In this document: positions 8,666-18,707 of the stretch, piece after piece
Layout of the letters: every line of letters starts with the position of its first letter
Numbering within the stretch: position 1 is the stretch's first letter
DNA from: Bacteroidia bacterium
Lineage (GTDB): Bacteria; Bacteroidota; Bacteroidia; Cytophagales; Flammeovirgaceae
DNA length: 64,000 bases
Assembly: GCA_030425505.1 (NCBI GenBank)
Contig: JAUIAB010000008.1
Span: 1 to 64,000, forward strand
Direction of reading: 5' to 3'
Translations under genes and position numbers: made by a program
The notes under the pieces: generated by a model
What the model was told of the DNA's origin: nothing
Seen by the model: the letters and a program-made list of their open reading frames with translations, nothing else
The model's database searches: none

Positions 8666-9571
8666 ATGAGTTCTTTTAACTTAACTCATCTCAAACAATT
8701 AGAAGCAGAAGCCATTTTTGTAATAAGGGAAGTTGTCGCCAACCTGGAAAAACCAGTTTTACTTTTTTCTGGAGGGAAAGACTCTATTACCCTGGTACAC
8801 CTAGCAAAAAAAGCTTTTTATCCAGGGAAAATTCCCTTTCCCCTACTCCACATAGATACAGGTCATAATTTTGAAGAAACAATAGCATTTAGAGATAGCC
8901 TTGTGCAAGAAATAGGTGCTAAACTAATAGTGGGTTCTGTACAAGATGCTATTGATCAAGGCTTGGTAAAAGAAGAAACAGGATACAATGCTAGCAGAAA
9001 TGCTTTGCAAACTGCTGTACTTCTTAAAGAACTGGAAGAGGGAAAATTTGATGCTGCTTTTGGAGGAGCTAGAAGAGATGAGGAAAAAGCAAGAGCAAAA
9101 GAAAGGTTCTTTTCTCATAGAGATGAGTTTAGTCAATGGGATCCAAAAAACCAGAGACCTGAGCTTTGGAATTTATTCAACACAAAAAAAGAAATAGGTG
9201 AGCACTTTCGGATATTTCCCATTTCAAACTGGACGGAAATGGATGTCTGGCAATATATAGCATTAGAAAAAATTAAAATCCCAAACCTATACTTTTCGCA
9301 TAAAAGAAAAGTTTTCAGTAGAGATGGAGTGTTGCTTTCTGATTCTGAGTTTTTTAATAAAAGAGAAAGTGAAACTGGTACCGAAAAAATCATACGCTTT
9401 AGAACTATAGGGGATGTTACTTGTACTGGAGCAATAGAATCTAATGCATCTACTCTGGAAGAAATAATTAATGAAGTAGCGGCTGCTAAGATTACAGAAA
9501 GAGGAGGAAGAGCTGATGATAAAAGATCAGAAGCAGCAATGGAAGAAAGAAAGAAACAAGGCTATTTTTAA
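8666..9571 (+). CDS. cysD: Sulfate adenylyltransferase, small subunit
   Basis: This 301-residue PP-loop ATP pyrophosphatase forms the catalytic half of the CysD-CysN ATP sulfurylase that makes APS from sulfate and ATP. The PP-loop LLFSGGKDSITLVHLA lies near residues 32-47. Further family motifs are HIDTGHNFEET, AFGGARRDEEKARAKER, FPISNWTEMDVWQYI and RFRTIGDVTCTGA, and the C-terminus ends in the usual RGGRADDKRSEAAMEERK tail. It is translated 22 bases after cysC and 23 bases before cysN. Confidence 0.97.
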   Translation: MSSFNLTHLKQLEAEAIFVIREVVANLEKPVLLFSGGKDSITLVHLAKKAFYPGKIPFPLLHIDTGHNFEETIAFRDSLVQEIGAKLIVGSVQDAIDQGLVKEETGYNASRNALQTAVLLKELEEGKFDAAFGGARRDEEKARAKERFFSHRDEFSQWDPKNQRPELWNLFNTKKEIGEHFRIFPISNWTEMDVWQYIALEKIKIPNLYFSHKRKVFSRDGVLLSDSEFFNKRESETGTEKIIRFRTIGDVTCTGAIESNASTLEEIINEVAAAKITERGGRADDKRSEAAMEERKKQGYF

Positions 9572-9594
9572 TCAACTTCACTAAGACAGAAATC

Positions 9595-10887
9595 ATGAGC
9601 AATCAATCAACAATAGAAACAGTAGATACTAAAGCATATTTAGATATGGATCTCCTTCGTTTTACAACGGCGGGATCTGTAGATGATGGAAAAAGTACAT
9701 TAATTGGTAGATTAATGTATGATACCAAGCAGATATTTGAAGATCAGATGGATGCAATTGAGGAAAGCAGTAAAAAAAGAGGAGATGAAAACATAAACTT
9801 AGCCCTTCTCACTGATGGGCTTAAAGCAGAAAGAGAGCAAGGTATTACTATTGATGTTGCCTATAGATATTTTGCAACGCCCAAAAGAAAATTTATAATA
9901 GCTGATACCCCAGGGCATATTCAGTATACCCGTAATATGATCACAGGAGCTTCAACTGCTAACCTTGCTATTATTTTAGTAGATGCAAGACATGGAATTA
10001 TAGAACAAACGAAAAGACATTCATTTATAGCTTCATTACTTGGGATAAAACATCTGGTTTTGTGTGTGAATAAAATGGATCTAGTTGGCTATGAGGAATC
10101 TATCTTCGAAGATATAAAAAAGCAGTTTGATGAATTCTCCTCCAGATTGGAAATTGCAGATATTCACTACATCCCAATCTCTGCTTTAAAAGGTGATAAT
10201 GTGGTAGATAAATCCTCTAACATGGAATGGTATGCTGGTGGAACTCTACTTTACACGTTAGAAAATGTCCACATAAGTAGTGACATGAATCATATAGATT
10301 CAAGATTTCCTGTACAATGGGTTATCAGACCGCATAGCGACCAGTTTCATGATTATAGAGGCTTCAGTGGAAGAGTAGAAAGTGGTGTTTTTAAACCAGG
10401 AGATGAAGTTATGGCGCTACCTTCAGGTTTTACTTCAACTATTAAATCCATTCATAATTACACAGAACAGTTGGAAGAAGCTTTTGCTCCGATGTCTGTT
10501 TCTATAACTCTCAACGATGAGATAGACATTAGCAAAGGAGACATGCTTGTCAAGCCTAATAATGTACCTCAACAGGGTCAGGATATAGAGCTTATGGTTT
10601 GCTGGATGAGTCCCAAAAAACTACAACCTAATGGAAAATATACAATAAAACATACTACCAAAAATGCCAGGTGTATTATAAAAGAAGTGTACTACAAGGT
10701 TGATATTAATACTCTTCACAGAATTGAGGATAATCTAGAAATTGGAATGAATGATATCGGTAGAATCAGGATTAGAACAACAGAGCCCTTATTTTATGAT
10801 ACCTATAAGAAAAATAGAGCTACAGGATCTCTAATAATTGTAGATGAATTCACCAATGAAACAGCAGGTGCTGGAATGATAATCTAA
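9595..10887 (+). CDS. cysN: Sulfate adenylyltransferase, GTPase large subunit
   Basis: This 430-residue EF-Tu-like GTPase couples GTP hydrolysis to APS synthesis by CysD. GTPase motifs are intact: G1 GSVDDGKSTLIGRL (about 28-41), the switch region EREQGITIDVAYRYF, G3 DTPGHIQYTRNM and G4 NKMD. Elongation-factor-like beta domains follow. It ends at about 430 residues with no fused APS-kinase domain, consistent with the separate cysC upstream. The stop is followed by an apparently unrelated gene with a GTG start. Confidence 0.97.
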   Translation: MSNQSTIETVDTKAYLDMDLLRFTTAGSVDDGKSTLIGRLMYDTKQIFEDQMDAIEESSKKRGDENINLALLTDGLKAEREQGITIDVAYRYFATPKRKFIIADTPGHIQYTRNMITGASTANLAIILVDARHGIIEQTKRHSFIASLLGIKHLVLCVNKMDLVGYEESIFEDIKKQFDEFSSRLEIADIHYIPISALKGDNVVDKSSNMEWYAGGTLLYTLENVHISSDMNHIDSRFPVQWVIRPHSDQFHDYRGFSGRVESGVFKPGDEVMALPSGFTSTIKSIHNYTEQLEEAFAPMSVSITLNDEIDISKGDMLVKPNNVPQQGQDIELMVCWMSPKKLQPNGKYTIKHTTKNARCIIKEVYYKVDINTLHRIEDNLEIGMNDIGRIRIRTTEPLFYDTYKKNRATGSLIIVDEFTNETAGAGMII

Positions 10888-10933
10888 GTGTCGATGATCA
10901 TTCATCTTTTATCAATAATATATTCCTAAAAAA

Positions 10934-11476
10934 GTGAAAACAGATTGGGAAAGGTTAGGGCTAAAACTTGGATCCATAAAATACAAAGATGGATCTTATG
11001 AAGGAGAGACTGGAAGCTCAGAACTTGCAAAAGAAGCCATAGAAGAGGTACTTGGCGATAATTGGATAAAAGAAACTACTGAGTATGCTATTAGCTTCAA
11101 ACCTGGAGCTGAGCTAGCAATGAACTGCTTAAGGCTTATATCATCCTACAAAGCAGCTGAACATGCATACAATCTTTATAAAAATTCAACCAATCAAAAT
11201 GAAAAAAATAATGCTGTCTGGCTAATAAAACACCTTCGAGCCAAAAAGAGCTATGGGTGGATTGAAGAGTTTATAAATGATGACAATGTTGCAACATGGG
11301 GTCTAGGACTTTTAGACCAACTACTATGGAATGAAATAATTGATTATGAAGAAGAAAAAAAGCATGTAGACTATCTTATTGATCTAGCCTCTAAAAAAGA
11401 TAGCCCTGAACTTAATGAAAGTATTTCCTTTATCCGAAGCTATCTGAAAGAAAGATATAGTTCTTCAAAAAGCTAA
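10934..11476 (+). CDS. Hypothetical alpha-helical protein
   Basis: This 180-residue protein starts with GTG at 10934, 47 bases after cysN on the same strand, so it may be co-transcribed with the sulfate genes. There is no signal peptide or membrane segment. The sequence is predicted to be a chain of amphipathic helices (about 25-175), with segments such as AMNCLRLISSYKAAEHAYNL and NNAVWLIKHLRAKKS that resemble HEAT or TPR-type repeats. I do not recognise a family. A scaffold or protein-binding role is the most that the composition suggests. Confidence 0.6.
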   Translation: MKTDWERLGLKLGSIKYKDGSYEGETGSSELAKEAIEEVLGDNWIKETTEYAISFKPGAELAMNCLRLISSYKAAEHAYNLYKNSTNQNEKNNAVWLIKHLRAKKSYGWIEEFINDDNVATWGLGLLDQLLWNEIIDYEEEKKHVDYLIDLASKKDSPELNESISFIRSYLKERYSSSKS

Positions 11477-11610
11477 AATAGGGAGCAATAATTCAAAACC
11501 TTTTTGCGATAATTTTATTACCTTTCTAGGATGAGTTTATAACTCTTGTCATAAGTTTATACTAACTGCTAGTAGCGAAAAATAAGGTAATGAAAATGAA
11601 ATAGATTATG

Positions 11611-11671
11611 TCTAATTTAAAATTGAGGCACATAAAAAGCAATGATTGAGATGTGCGCAAAACAAATTAGA
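11611..11671 (+). promoter_or_regulatory. Two-helix leader element, copy 1 (upstream of the GH13 gene)
   Basis: The outer helix TCTAATTT (11611-11618) pairs perfectly with AAATTAGA (11664-11671). The inner helix GCACAT (11628-11633) pairs with ATGTGC (11651-11656) and closes a 17-base loop. The asymmetric internal loop has AAAATTGAG on the 5' side and GCAAAAC on the 3' side. A second copy with the same loops but different stem bases is at 42164-42222. The element ends 22 bases before the ATG of the GH13 gene. Confidence 0.55.
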
Positions 11672-11693
11672 TAGGTCACAAATATCTAAACAG

Positions 11694-14600
11694 ATGAAAA
11701 ATATATACTCCTTATTGTTAGCACTTTTTTTAACAATAATCACTTTAAACTCTTTTTCTCAGAGAGTATGGATAGAGCCACAAATAGCCTCCACTGATGA
11801 TGAAATAACCATTTATTTAGATATAAATGGGACTAATTTTTGGGATCAGGGAGAGTTGGGAGTTTTTATGCATGCAGGAGTTATTTTAGAAGATCCGAAT
11901 AATGAAGAATGGGGTGCCGTAAATGGAGAATGGGATGATATAGATGATGGGAACAGCAGGCAAATGCAAAAAGAAGGAAACCTCTGGGTTAAAACGATAA
12001 CTCCAAGGACATACTTTAACCTCGCTGAAGATGCCCAAGCCTATAGACTTGAATTTGTTTTCAGAAACCAATACGACACAAATCAGCCAAATAATGTCTT
12101 AAACAATAATGGCGAAAATTTTAAAATAGACTTATTAGTTCCTGGGGAATCTATGGTGGAACTCAACCCACCCTACCCTACAACAGATGAAGAAGTAACC
12201 ATTACATTTAGAGCTACTAAGGCTCAAAACCCGCAATTAATTGATGCAGAACAAGTTTACTTGCACTCTGCTGCTGTTATTTCAGGAATTGACGCTTTTC
12301 AATGGGATGTAACCACGGGTAACTGGGGTCAGGAGGATGGGTTAGGTCAAATGATAGAAGTACAAGAAAATGTATGGGAAATAACCATAACTCCTGAAGA
12401 ATATTATCAAGGCATTGACTTTACAAAAGATAATATTTTCAAACTAGCTATGGTGTTTAGAAATGGAGATGGCTCTTCACAGCAAAAAGGAAATGATGGA
12501 AATGATATATTTTGGCCAATTGATCCAGGGTTTTATTTAGAAGTCAATTCTCCAGACAATAACCCTTTCCTTGTTGAGCAAAGTGTAGACTTTGATATAA
12601 TAGCTAACACCCCTGAAACAGCTAATTACACCCTAGAAATTGATGGTGTAGAAGTTTATAATGAAAATAATACAACTAATATTGACTTTCAATACAGTTT
12701 CGGAGACATTTCTACAAGGGAGCTATCCATTTCAGCAACTGATGGAGAAACGATAAAAACCAAAACGTATCAGATAAGCTCATATAGCGGAGTAGATATT
12801 GCTGAAGTTCCTGAAGGGTTAAAGTATGGTCCCAACTATAATGACAATGACTTAACAGAGGTAACATTAGTATTGCCAACTCCTACTACCAATAAAGAGG
12901 TTATTCATGTTATTGGCTCATTCAATAACTGGCAAATTTCTGAAACGTATAAAATGAAAAAAACTCCAGATGGTACTAAGTGGTGGTTGACAATTACTGA
13001 TCTTGAACCGAGGAGAGAATACAGATATCAATATTTAATTGATGGAGCTGTTAGAGTTGGAGACCCCTACGCTGATAAGGTAAGTGACCCTGATGATATT
13101 CACATTGAAGAATACAGATATCCTGACCTTATCTCCTACCCTTCTATGAGCACTACTCGAAGAGCCACAGTTTTTCAAACAGGACAATTTGACTTTTTAT
13201 GGGAAGGAAGTGTTGGGTTTAAGAGACCTGCATCTAACAAGCTAAACATTTATGAACTTCACATTAGAGACTTTACGGAAGAAGGAACTTATAATGCAGC
13301 ATTAGAAAAATTAGATTATATAGAGAATTTAGGAGTTAACTGCATACATATCATGCCAGTAAATGAGTTTGAAGGTAATAGTAGCTGGGGATATAATCCA
13401 AACTTCTACTTTGCTCCTGATAAGTATTATGGAACCAAGAATGATCTAAAAGCTTTTATTGACGAATGTCACGCAAGAGATATAGCAGTTGTAAATGACC
13501 TTGTTTTAAATCATTCTTTCTACTCCAGCCCATTAGCTCAGATGTATTGGAACAAAGAAGATAATAGACCCGCTGATGACAACCCTTGGTATAATGCATT
13601 CCATAATTTTGCTAACCCAGCGGCTCAATGGGGAGCAGATTTAAACCATGAAAGTCTTCATACTCAGGCACTCATAGATAGTGTGATTAATTACTGGATC
13701 ACAGAATATAAGTTTGATGGAATCCGGTTTGACTTTACTAAAGGCTTTAGTAATACTGCCTGGCCTCTGCAAGGCGACACATGGGGAAGTGGTCCTGACT
13801 GGAGGAGAGCAGAACTTCTTGAAAGGATGGTAGATGTGATGTGGAGCAAAAACCCTGGCACTTATGCTATTTTTGAGCACTTAGCCTCACCAGAAGAAGA
13901 AAGAAGACTAGCAAATCATGGAGTTTTAATGTGGGGAGGTAATGGGATAACTCAACTTTACGAAGAAATTGCCTTAGGACATAATAACCAAAACCTAAGT
14001 AGAGTTGTTCATAATGACCCATCCAATGACTTTGCCTTTGCTAACCTCATAAGCTATATGGAAAGCCATGATGAAGAAAGGGTAGCGTATAAAATACAGC
14101 AACATGCTAAAGATGTGATTAAAGACAATCCTCAAAGGTGGTATAGTCGTCTTAAGCTTAATGCAGCTTTCAACTTAATTGTTCCAGGTCCTAAAATGAT
14201 ATGGCAATTTGGTGAGCTAGGCTACGATTTTAGTATTAATGAAAATGGAAGAACAGGAGAAAAACCTGTTCGATGGGATTACTACGAAGACCCTGATAGA
14301 AGAGGGCTTTATGATTTCTATTCCTTTTTATTGAAGCTAAGAAATACACACGAAGTATTTCACTACCTAGTTGCCTACAGACTAGATGAAAATGCCTGGG
14401 TAAAGTGGCTTTATTTCAGTTTCAATGGAATAGATGTTATCGTAATTGGCAACTTCAATCCAGACCAAGTCTTTAGCATAAACATTACTGATATTTTACC
14501 TTTCGAAGGAGATTGGAATGAACTAGTCACACAACAAAGGTACAATTTCAACAACCTATCTCAAGATATATACGGTCCTGATGAAGTGAAAATTTATTCT

Positions 14601-16613
14601 AATGTTGATATCTTAAACCAAAAATCTTATGAAATTGAAAATCACAGCTGGTTAGTCAACTGGGATGATGTAAACCTAAACTTCACCATTACGAATGCCA
14701 ACCCGAATGAAGCAGCGGTAATATATATTGACCACAACCCTATTGTACCAGTGAATGGCGGAGATGCTACAAACGGACTTTTAGATGGTTTCAATTATGA
14801 TGGTTTAGTATTAAATCCTTCTATGAGGGCAGACTATGTTATATATGCAAAAAATGACTACCAGGAACAACGCATTATCCAACTAAATGGAACATGGTCA
14901 GATCCAGATATTCAGCAAATTGAGTTTTCAGCTCTTACGGGTGAAAACATAAGAAAAATCACAATTCCTTGGCAAAAAATTACTGGCGGAGCTAAACCCA
15001 ATTCTTTCAACTGGACTGGATGTATTGTCTATAATAATGGCGGAAATAAAGGAGTTTATGCTTCAGTACCAGTTGGTAATCCTTTAGGAGAGATGCCTGA
15101 TAATGAAGTGAACTTCGTTCGCTATTTTGAGGTAAATACAGAAACTGATAATCCTTTTGAGAAAAACTGCTATGCTTCTTTGAATGACAATTCCAATGAC
15201 TTTGGAGATATAGAAGTTTATTCTTTAACGATAAATAATGGAAATATAGAAGTGCTTGAGAATGTAAATTGGGATATAGATGGTACTCTCACACTCGTCG
15301 GAAATGGATCTCTTGACTTAAATAATAGCATTATAAGCATAGGTAACGGTATTAATTGCCCAGACAATACTTTTACAGTTAATACTCAAAATAGCACCAT
15401 ACATCTGGACGGTAAAGATGCTACTTCTATTACTGGAGAAATTGATTTTAACAATCTGATAATCAACACTCCTTCTACTGTCCAGCTTTATAGCCCAATA
15501 GACGTTAGCAATGAGCTGTCTCTTGTCTCTGGAAGGGTAGAAAGTACCATAGATAACATCATAACAATACAAAATGGTGCAACAATAAATAGCACAATTG
15601 GTACTGGAAGCTTTATAGATGGCCCATTAAGAAAAATTGGTAACACCTCATTCCTATTCCCTGTAGGCAATGGCGTGAAATATGCTCCAGTTACTTTAGA
15701 GGATTTTGAGAATGTACAGGTAGATGATTCTTTTACCACAGAATATATATTTGAGGGGTATGAAAATACTAGGGATATTCTAGTAATAGAAGATGTTTTT
15801 GAAGAAGTAAGTGATAAAGAACACTGGCTAATTGACAAAGAAGGCAACGGGTCTACTCGTATTAGATTGCATTGGGACAATGGCACACAAAGTGGTATAG
15901 CAGATCCAGAACAAATTGTAGTCGCTCATTTCAATGAAGCGGAAAGCCATTGGGAGAGCATGGGAGGCACTCACTCAGGCACTTTTGCTAAAGGAAGTAT
16001 TTTATCTGATAGAATAAACAACTTCTCCCCTTTTAGCTACGGAGGAACCTCCGAACAACTACTTCCAGTAAAGTTTATCTATTTCAAAGGAAAGTATGAA
16101 AGTGATAAAGTAATACTAGAATGGAAAACAGGGGAAGAAGTTAATAATAGCCATTTTGAAATATTCAAATCGTTTGATGGAGTAGACTTTACCTCTATCG
16201 ATCAGGTAAAAGGGACTAATAATTATTCTGGAAGCAGTTATTCATTCTTTGACCACAATAACTCTTTTGGTAAAATATACTATAAGCTTAAGCAAGTAGA
16301 CTTTGACTTGAAATATATGTGGAGTAAAATCATTGAGATCAATGCCGAAAATTATCAAAAGAAGAGTCAACTATTTTCTATTTACCCTAACCCAGTTAAG
16401 GGCAATGAGTTTGTAATTAACAAAAGCTCATCTAGTAACTTTGGCTCAACACCCATTTTAAATATCAAAGACATAACTGGAAAAACCATTGAAATAGTAC
16501 CAATAGCAGATGAAACTACTTCTAGAATAGAGTTAAAGACTAACATAATGCCAGGTCTTTATTTTATTCAAATAATGCCTCAAAATGAAACTCAGAAGAT
16601 CTTATTTGAATGA
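11694..16613 (+). CDS. T9SS-exported GH13 (alpha-amylase family) glycoside hydrolase, multi-domain
   Basis: The ATG at 11694 (MKNIYSLLLALFL) begins a signal peptide and gives 1639 residues; an in-frame TTG 48 bases upstream would spoil the signal. Two related beta domains of about 120 residues follow (about 25-145 and 150-290), then an Ig-like stretch, a CBM48-like domain (about 395-475, VIHVIGSFNNWQ) and the GH13 barrel (about 520-930). Catalytic residues are visible: D680 (GIRFDF), E728 (AIFEHL) and H792-D793 (ESHDEE), with VVNDLVLNH at about 600-607. C-terminal beta domains end in a T9SS type A sorting signal (IYPNPVKGNEF ... GLYFIQ). It probably attacks alpha-glucans at the cell surface or outside the cell. 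A conserved leader element precedes it. Confidence 0.9.
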   Translation: MKNIYSLLLALFLTIITLNSFSQRVWIEPQIASTDDEITIYLDINGTNFWDQGELGVFMHAGVILEDPNNEEWGAVNGEWDDIDDGNSRQMQKEGNLWVKTITPRTYFNLAEDAQAYRLEFVFRNQYDTNQPNNVLNNNGENFKIDLLVPGESMVELNPPYPTTDEEVTITFRATKAQNPQLIDAEQVYLHSAAVISGIDAFQWDVTTGNWGQEDGLGQMIEVQENVWEITITPEEYYQGIDFTKDNIFKLAMVFRNGDGSSQQKGNDGNDIFWPIDPGFYLEVNSPDNNPFLVEQSVDFDIIANTPETANYTLEIDGVEVYNENNTTNIDFQYSFGDISTRELSISATDGETIKTKTYQISSYSGVDIAEVPEGLKYGPNYNDNDLTEVTLVLPTPTTNKEVIHVIGSFNNWQISETYKMKKTPDGTKWWLTITDLEPRREYRYQYLIDGAVRVGDPYADKVSDPDDIHIEEYRYPDLISYPSMSTTRRATVFQTGQFDFLWEGSVGFKRPASNKLNIYELHIRDFTEEGTYNAALEKLDYIENLGVNCIHIMPVNEFEGNSSWGYNPNFYFAPDKYYGTKNDLKAFIDECHARDIAVVNDLVLNHSFYSSPLAQMYWNKEDNRPADDNPWYNAFHNFANPAAQWGADLNHESLHTQALIDSVINYWITEYKFDGIRFDFTKGFSNTAWPLQGDTWGSGPDWRRAELLERMVDVMWSKNPGTYAIFEHLASPEEERRLANHGVLMWGGNGITQLYEEIALGHNNQNLSRVVHNDPSNDFAFANLISYMESHDEERVAYKIQQHAKDVIKDNPQRWYSRLKLNAAFNLIVPGPKMIWQFGELGYDFSINENGRTGEKPVRWDYYEDPDRRGLYDFYSFLLKLRNTHEVFHYLVAYRLDENAWVKWLYFSFNGIDVIVIGNFNPDQVFSINITDILPFEGDWNELVTQQRYNFNNLSQDIYGPDEVKIYSNVDILNQKSYEIENHSWLVNWDDVNLNFTITNANPNEAAVIYIDHNPIVPVNGGDATNGLLDGFNYDGLVLNPSMRADYVIYAKNDYQEQRIIQLNGTWSDPDIQQIEFSALTGENIRKITIPWQKITGGAKPNSFNWTGCIVYNNGGNKGVYASVPVGNPLGEMPDNEVNFVRYFEVNTETDNPFEKNCYASLNDNSNDFGDIEVYSLTINNGNIEVLENVNWDIDGTLTLVGNGSLDLNNSIISIGNGINCPDNTFTVNTQNSTIHLDGKDATSITGEIDFNNLIINTPSTVQLYSPIDVSNELSLVSGRVESTIDNIITIQNGATINSTIGTGSFIDGPLRKIGNTSFLFPVGNGVKYAPVTLEDFENVQVDDSFTTEYIFEGYENTRDILVIEDVFEEVSDKEHWLIDKEGNGSTRIRLHWDNGTQSGIADPEQIVVAHFNEAESHWESMGGTHSGTFAKGSILSDRINNFSPFSYGGTSEQLLPVKFIYFKGKYESDKVILEWKTGEEVNNSHFEIFKSFDGVDFTSIDQVKGTNNYSGSSYSFFDHNNSFGKIYYKLKQVDFDLKYMWSKIIEINAENYQKKSQLFSIYPNPVKGNEFVINKSSSSNFGSTPILNIKDITGKTIEIVPIADETTSRIELKTNIMPGLYFIQIMPQNETQKILFE

Positions 16614-16702
16614 TAAAAGATTGACCTTCTTAAGAAAATATTGGTATAAAAATCAAAGAGTATATATCATTAATTACTGATAGTTTTACAAAAAAAATTA
16701 TC

Positions 16703-17461
16703 ATGGAATTATTCACTAAAATTGTTGGAGACGGAAAGCCGTTGATCATATTGCATGGCTTACTTGGCTCTTCGGATAACTGGCTGCCGATTGCAAGAAA
16801 ACTAGAAGATCAATTCAAAATATATCTTGTTGATTTAAGAAATCATGGAAAGTCCCCTCATAGCGATGAATGGAGTTTAGATTCTATGTCTAAAGATGTC
16901 TATGAATTAATATCTAATCACAATTTAGAGAGTCCCGCATTACTAGGACACTCCATGGGAGGGAAAGTTGCTATGCAATTAGCTACCGAAAAGCCAGATC
17001 TTTTATCTAAACTCATAGTTGTTGACATAGCACCTAAATACTATCCCATTCATCACCAAGATATATTAAAAGGGCTAAATGCAATCCCAATAAGTGAAAT
17101 TGATAAAAGAAGTGATGCGGATAAAGCATTAGCAGACTATGTGCCACAACCTGGAGTTAGACAGTTTTTGTTAAAAAACCTAACCAGAACGGAAAATGGT
17201 TTTAAATGGAAAATGAACCTAAAAACAATAACTGAAAAAATTGAAAATGTAGGGAAAGAAATATCTGGAGAAACACAATTCTTAAAACCCTCCCTTTTTA
17301 TTAGAGGAGAAAAATCAGATTATGTGCTGGACAGTGATATTTCATTGATTAACAAGTACTTCCCTAACAATACTATTCAAAGCGTAAATAATGCAGGACA
17401 TTGGGTACACGCAGAAAAACCCGAAGAAGTAGTAAATTCTATTCGATCATTTTTAAGTTAG
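16703..17461 (+). CDS. Alpha/beta-hydrolase (YbfF-like esterase family)
   Basis: This 252-residue cytoplasmic alpha/beta hydrolase has an oxyanion segment LHGLLGSSDNW (about 17-27), the nucleophile elbow GHSMGGK (Ser near residue 82), an acidic residue in the RGEKSDYV region and the catalytic His in NAGHWVHAEKPEEV. The DLRNHGKSPHSDEWS motif resembles the YbfF acyl-thioesterase/esterase group. It lies 89 bases after the GH13 gene and 22 bases before aguB. The substrate cannot be inferred from sequence. Confidence 0.85.
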   Translation: MELFTKIVGDGKPLIILHGLLGSSDNWLPIARKLEDQFKIYLVDLRNHGKSPHSDEWSLDSMSKDVYELISNHNLESPALLGHSMGGKVAMQLATEKPDLLSKLIVVDIAPKYYPIHHQDILKGLNAIPISEIDKRSDADKALADYVPQPGVRQFLLKNLTRTENGFKWKMNLKTITEKIENVGKEISGETQFLKPSLFIRGEKSDYVLDSDISLINKYFPNNTIQSVNNAGHWVHAEKPEEVVNSIRSFLS

Positions 17462-17483
17462 AAATACATTAACTTATTACACT

Positions 17484-18371
17484 ATGAAAACCTTAAAAGT
17501 CGGCATCATTCAACAAAGTTACTCGTCTGATCTTAAAGAGAATATAAACAAAAATGAAGCTTGCATCAAAAAATGTGCTGCTGAAGGAGCTGAACTAATT
17601 GTTTTTTCAGAGCTTCATAATAGCCTTTATTTTTGCCAAACAGAAGACATTAAAAACTTCGAGCTTGCCGAAACAATTCCTGGAGAGACTACTAACCATT
17701 TTCAAAAGTTAGCTAAAGAGCTTGAAGTAGTAATCGTTCTTTCTCTCTTTGAAAAGCGAATGCAAGGTATCTATCACAATACAGCTGTGGTAATAGAAAA
17801 AGATGGAACTATTGCTGGTAAATATAGAAAGATGCATATCCCTGATGATCCAGGTTATTATGAAAAATTTTACTTCACTCCTGGTGATCTTGGGTTTGAG
17901 CCAATAAATACTTCTGTTGGTAAACTAGGAGTACAGGTTTGCTGGGATCAGTGGTACCCTGAAGGTGCTAGATTGATGTCCCTTGCGGGTGCTGATGTAC
18001 TTATCTACCCTACAGCTATTGGATTTGAGCCTACAGATAATGATGATGAAAAAAAAAGACAGTTAGATGCATGGATTACCATTCAAAAGTCGCATGCTAT
18101 AGCCAATGGATTACCCGTAATAAGTGTTAATAGAGTTGGTTTTGAAGAAGATCCAACAAAATCTACCAACGGTATTGATTTTTGGGGAAATAGTTTTGTT
18201 GCTGATGCTCAGGGAGAAGTCATTCATAAGTTTTCAACCGAGAAAGAAGAAATTCAAGTGGTAACTATAGATTTAGAAAAGTCTGAAAAAACAAGGCAGC
18301 TTTGGCCATTTTTGAGAGATCGAAGAGTAGATTCTTACAATGACATAACCAAGAGAGCAATTGACAATTAA
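17484..18371 (+). CDS. aguB: N-carbamoylputrescine amidase (carbon-nitrogen hydrolase)
   Basis: This 295-residue nitrilase-superfamily protein has the Glu-Lys-Cys triad: Glu in FSELHN (about residue 43), Lys in KYRKMHIPDDPGYYEKFYFTPGD, and Cys in VQVCWDQWYPEGARLM. The last two signatures are typical of AguB, which hydrolyses N-carbamoylputrescine to putrescine, CO2 and ammonia. The usual partner agmatine deiminase (aguA) is not in the window. Its last 11 bases overlap the next gene. Confidence 0.9.
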   Translation: MKTLKVGIIQQSYSSDLKENINKNEACIKKCAAEGAELIVFSELHNSLYFCQTEDIKNFELAETIPGETTNHFQKLAKELEVVIVLSLFEKRMQGIYHNTAVVIEKDGTIAGKYRKMHIPDDPGYYEKFYFTPGDLGFEPINTSVGKLGVQVCWDQWYPEGARLMSLAGADVLIYPTAIGFEPTDNDDEKKRQLDAWITIQKSHAIANGLPVISVNRVGFEEDPTKSTNGIDFWGNSFVADAQGEVIHKFSTEKEEIQVVTIDLEKSEKTRQLWPFLRDRRVDSYNDITKRAIDN

Positions 18372-18705
18372 TAAAGAGAAAATATGTCCAAAATGCCACC
18401 AATCATTCATTTGCAAAGTAAATGACATTTCAAATTGCCAGTGTAGTGATATCCAAATCTCACTAAAAACCAGAGAATTCTTAAAGCAAAACTTCAGCAA
18501 TTGTTTGTGCCTTGAATGCTTGAAAAATTTCAATAGGTTAAGCCAAGAGGCTAAAAAATACTCTTTTTCTAATCAGAAATTAATCAAAAACGTTCACTAC
18601 TACCTAGAAAATGGTAATTATGTTTTCACAGAACTTTATCATTTTATAAGAGGTCATTGCTGTGAAAGTGGATGCAGACATTGTGCATATGGGTTTGAAA
18701 AATAA
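18361..18705 (+). CDS. Small cysteine-rich protein, CWC-type plus DUF5522-type halves
   Basis: This 114-residue protein starts at a TTG (18361) inside the aguB 3' end, in a different frame, with no ATG available. The N-terminal half has cysteine pairs CPKCHQSFIC and CQCSD and a CLCLEC, resembling the cysteine-rich CWC family (probable zinc binding). The C-terminal 30 residues (YVFTELYHFIRGHCCESGCRHCAYGF) match the pattern of the DUF5522 family. The two families are usually separate small proteins, so this is a fusion. The 11-base overlap suggests translational coupling to aguB. The function is unknown. Confidence 0.7.
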   Translation: MTINKEKICPKCHQSFICKVNDISNCQCSDIQISLKTREFLKQNFSNCLCLECLKNFNRLSQEAKKYSFSNQKLIKNVHYYLENGNYVFTELYHFIRGHCCESGCRHCAYGFEK

Positions 18706-18707
18706 GT

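Noticed and set aside
15488-15886. 132-codon minus-strand frame inside the GH13 gene
   Set aside because: It is antisense to a continuous, motif-bearing reading frame and shows no protein-like features of its own.
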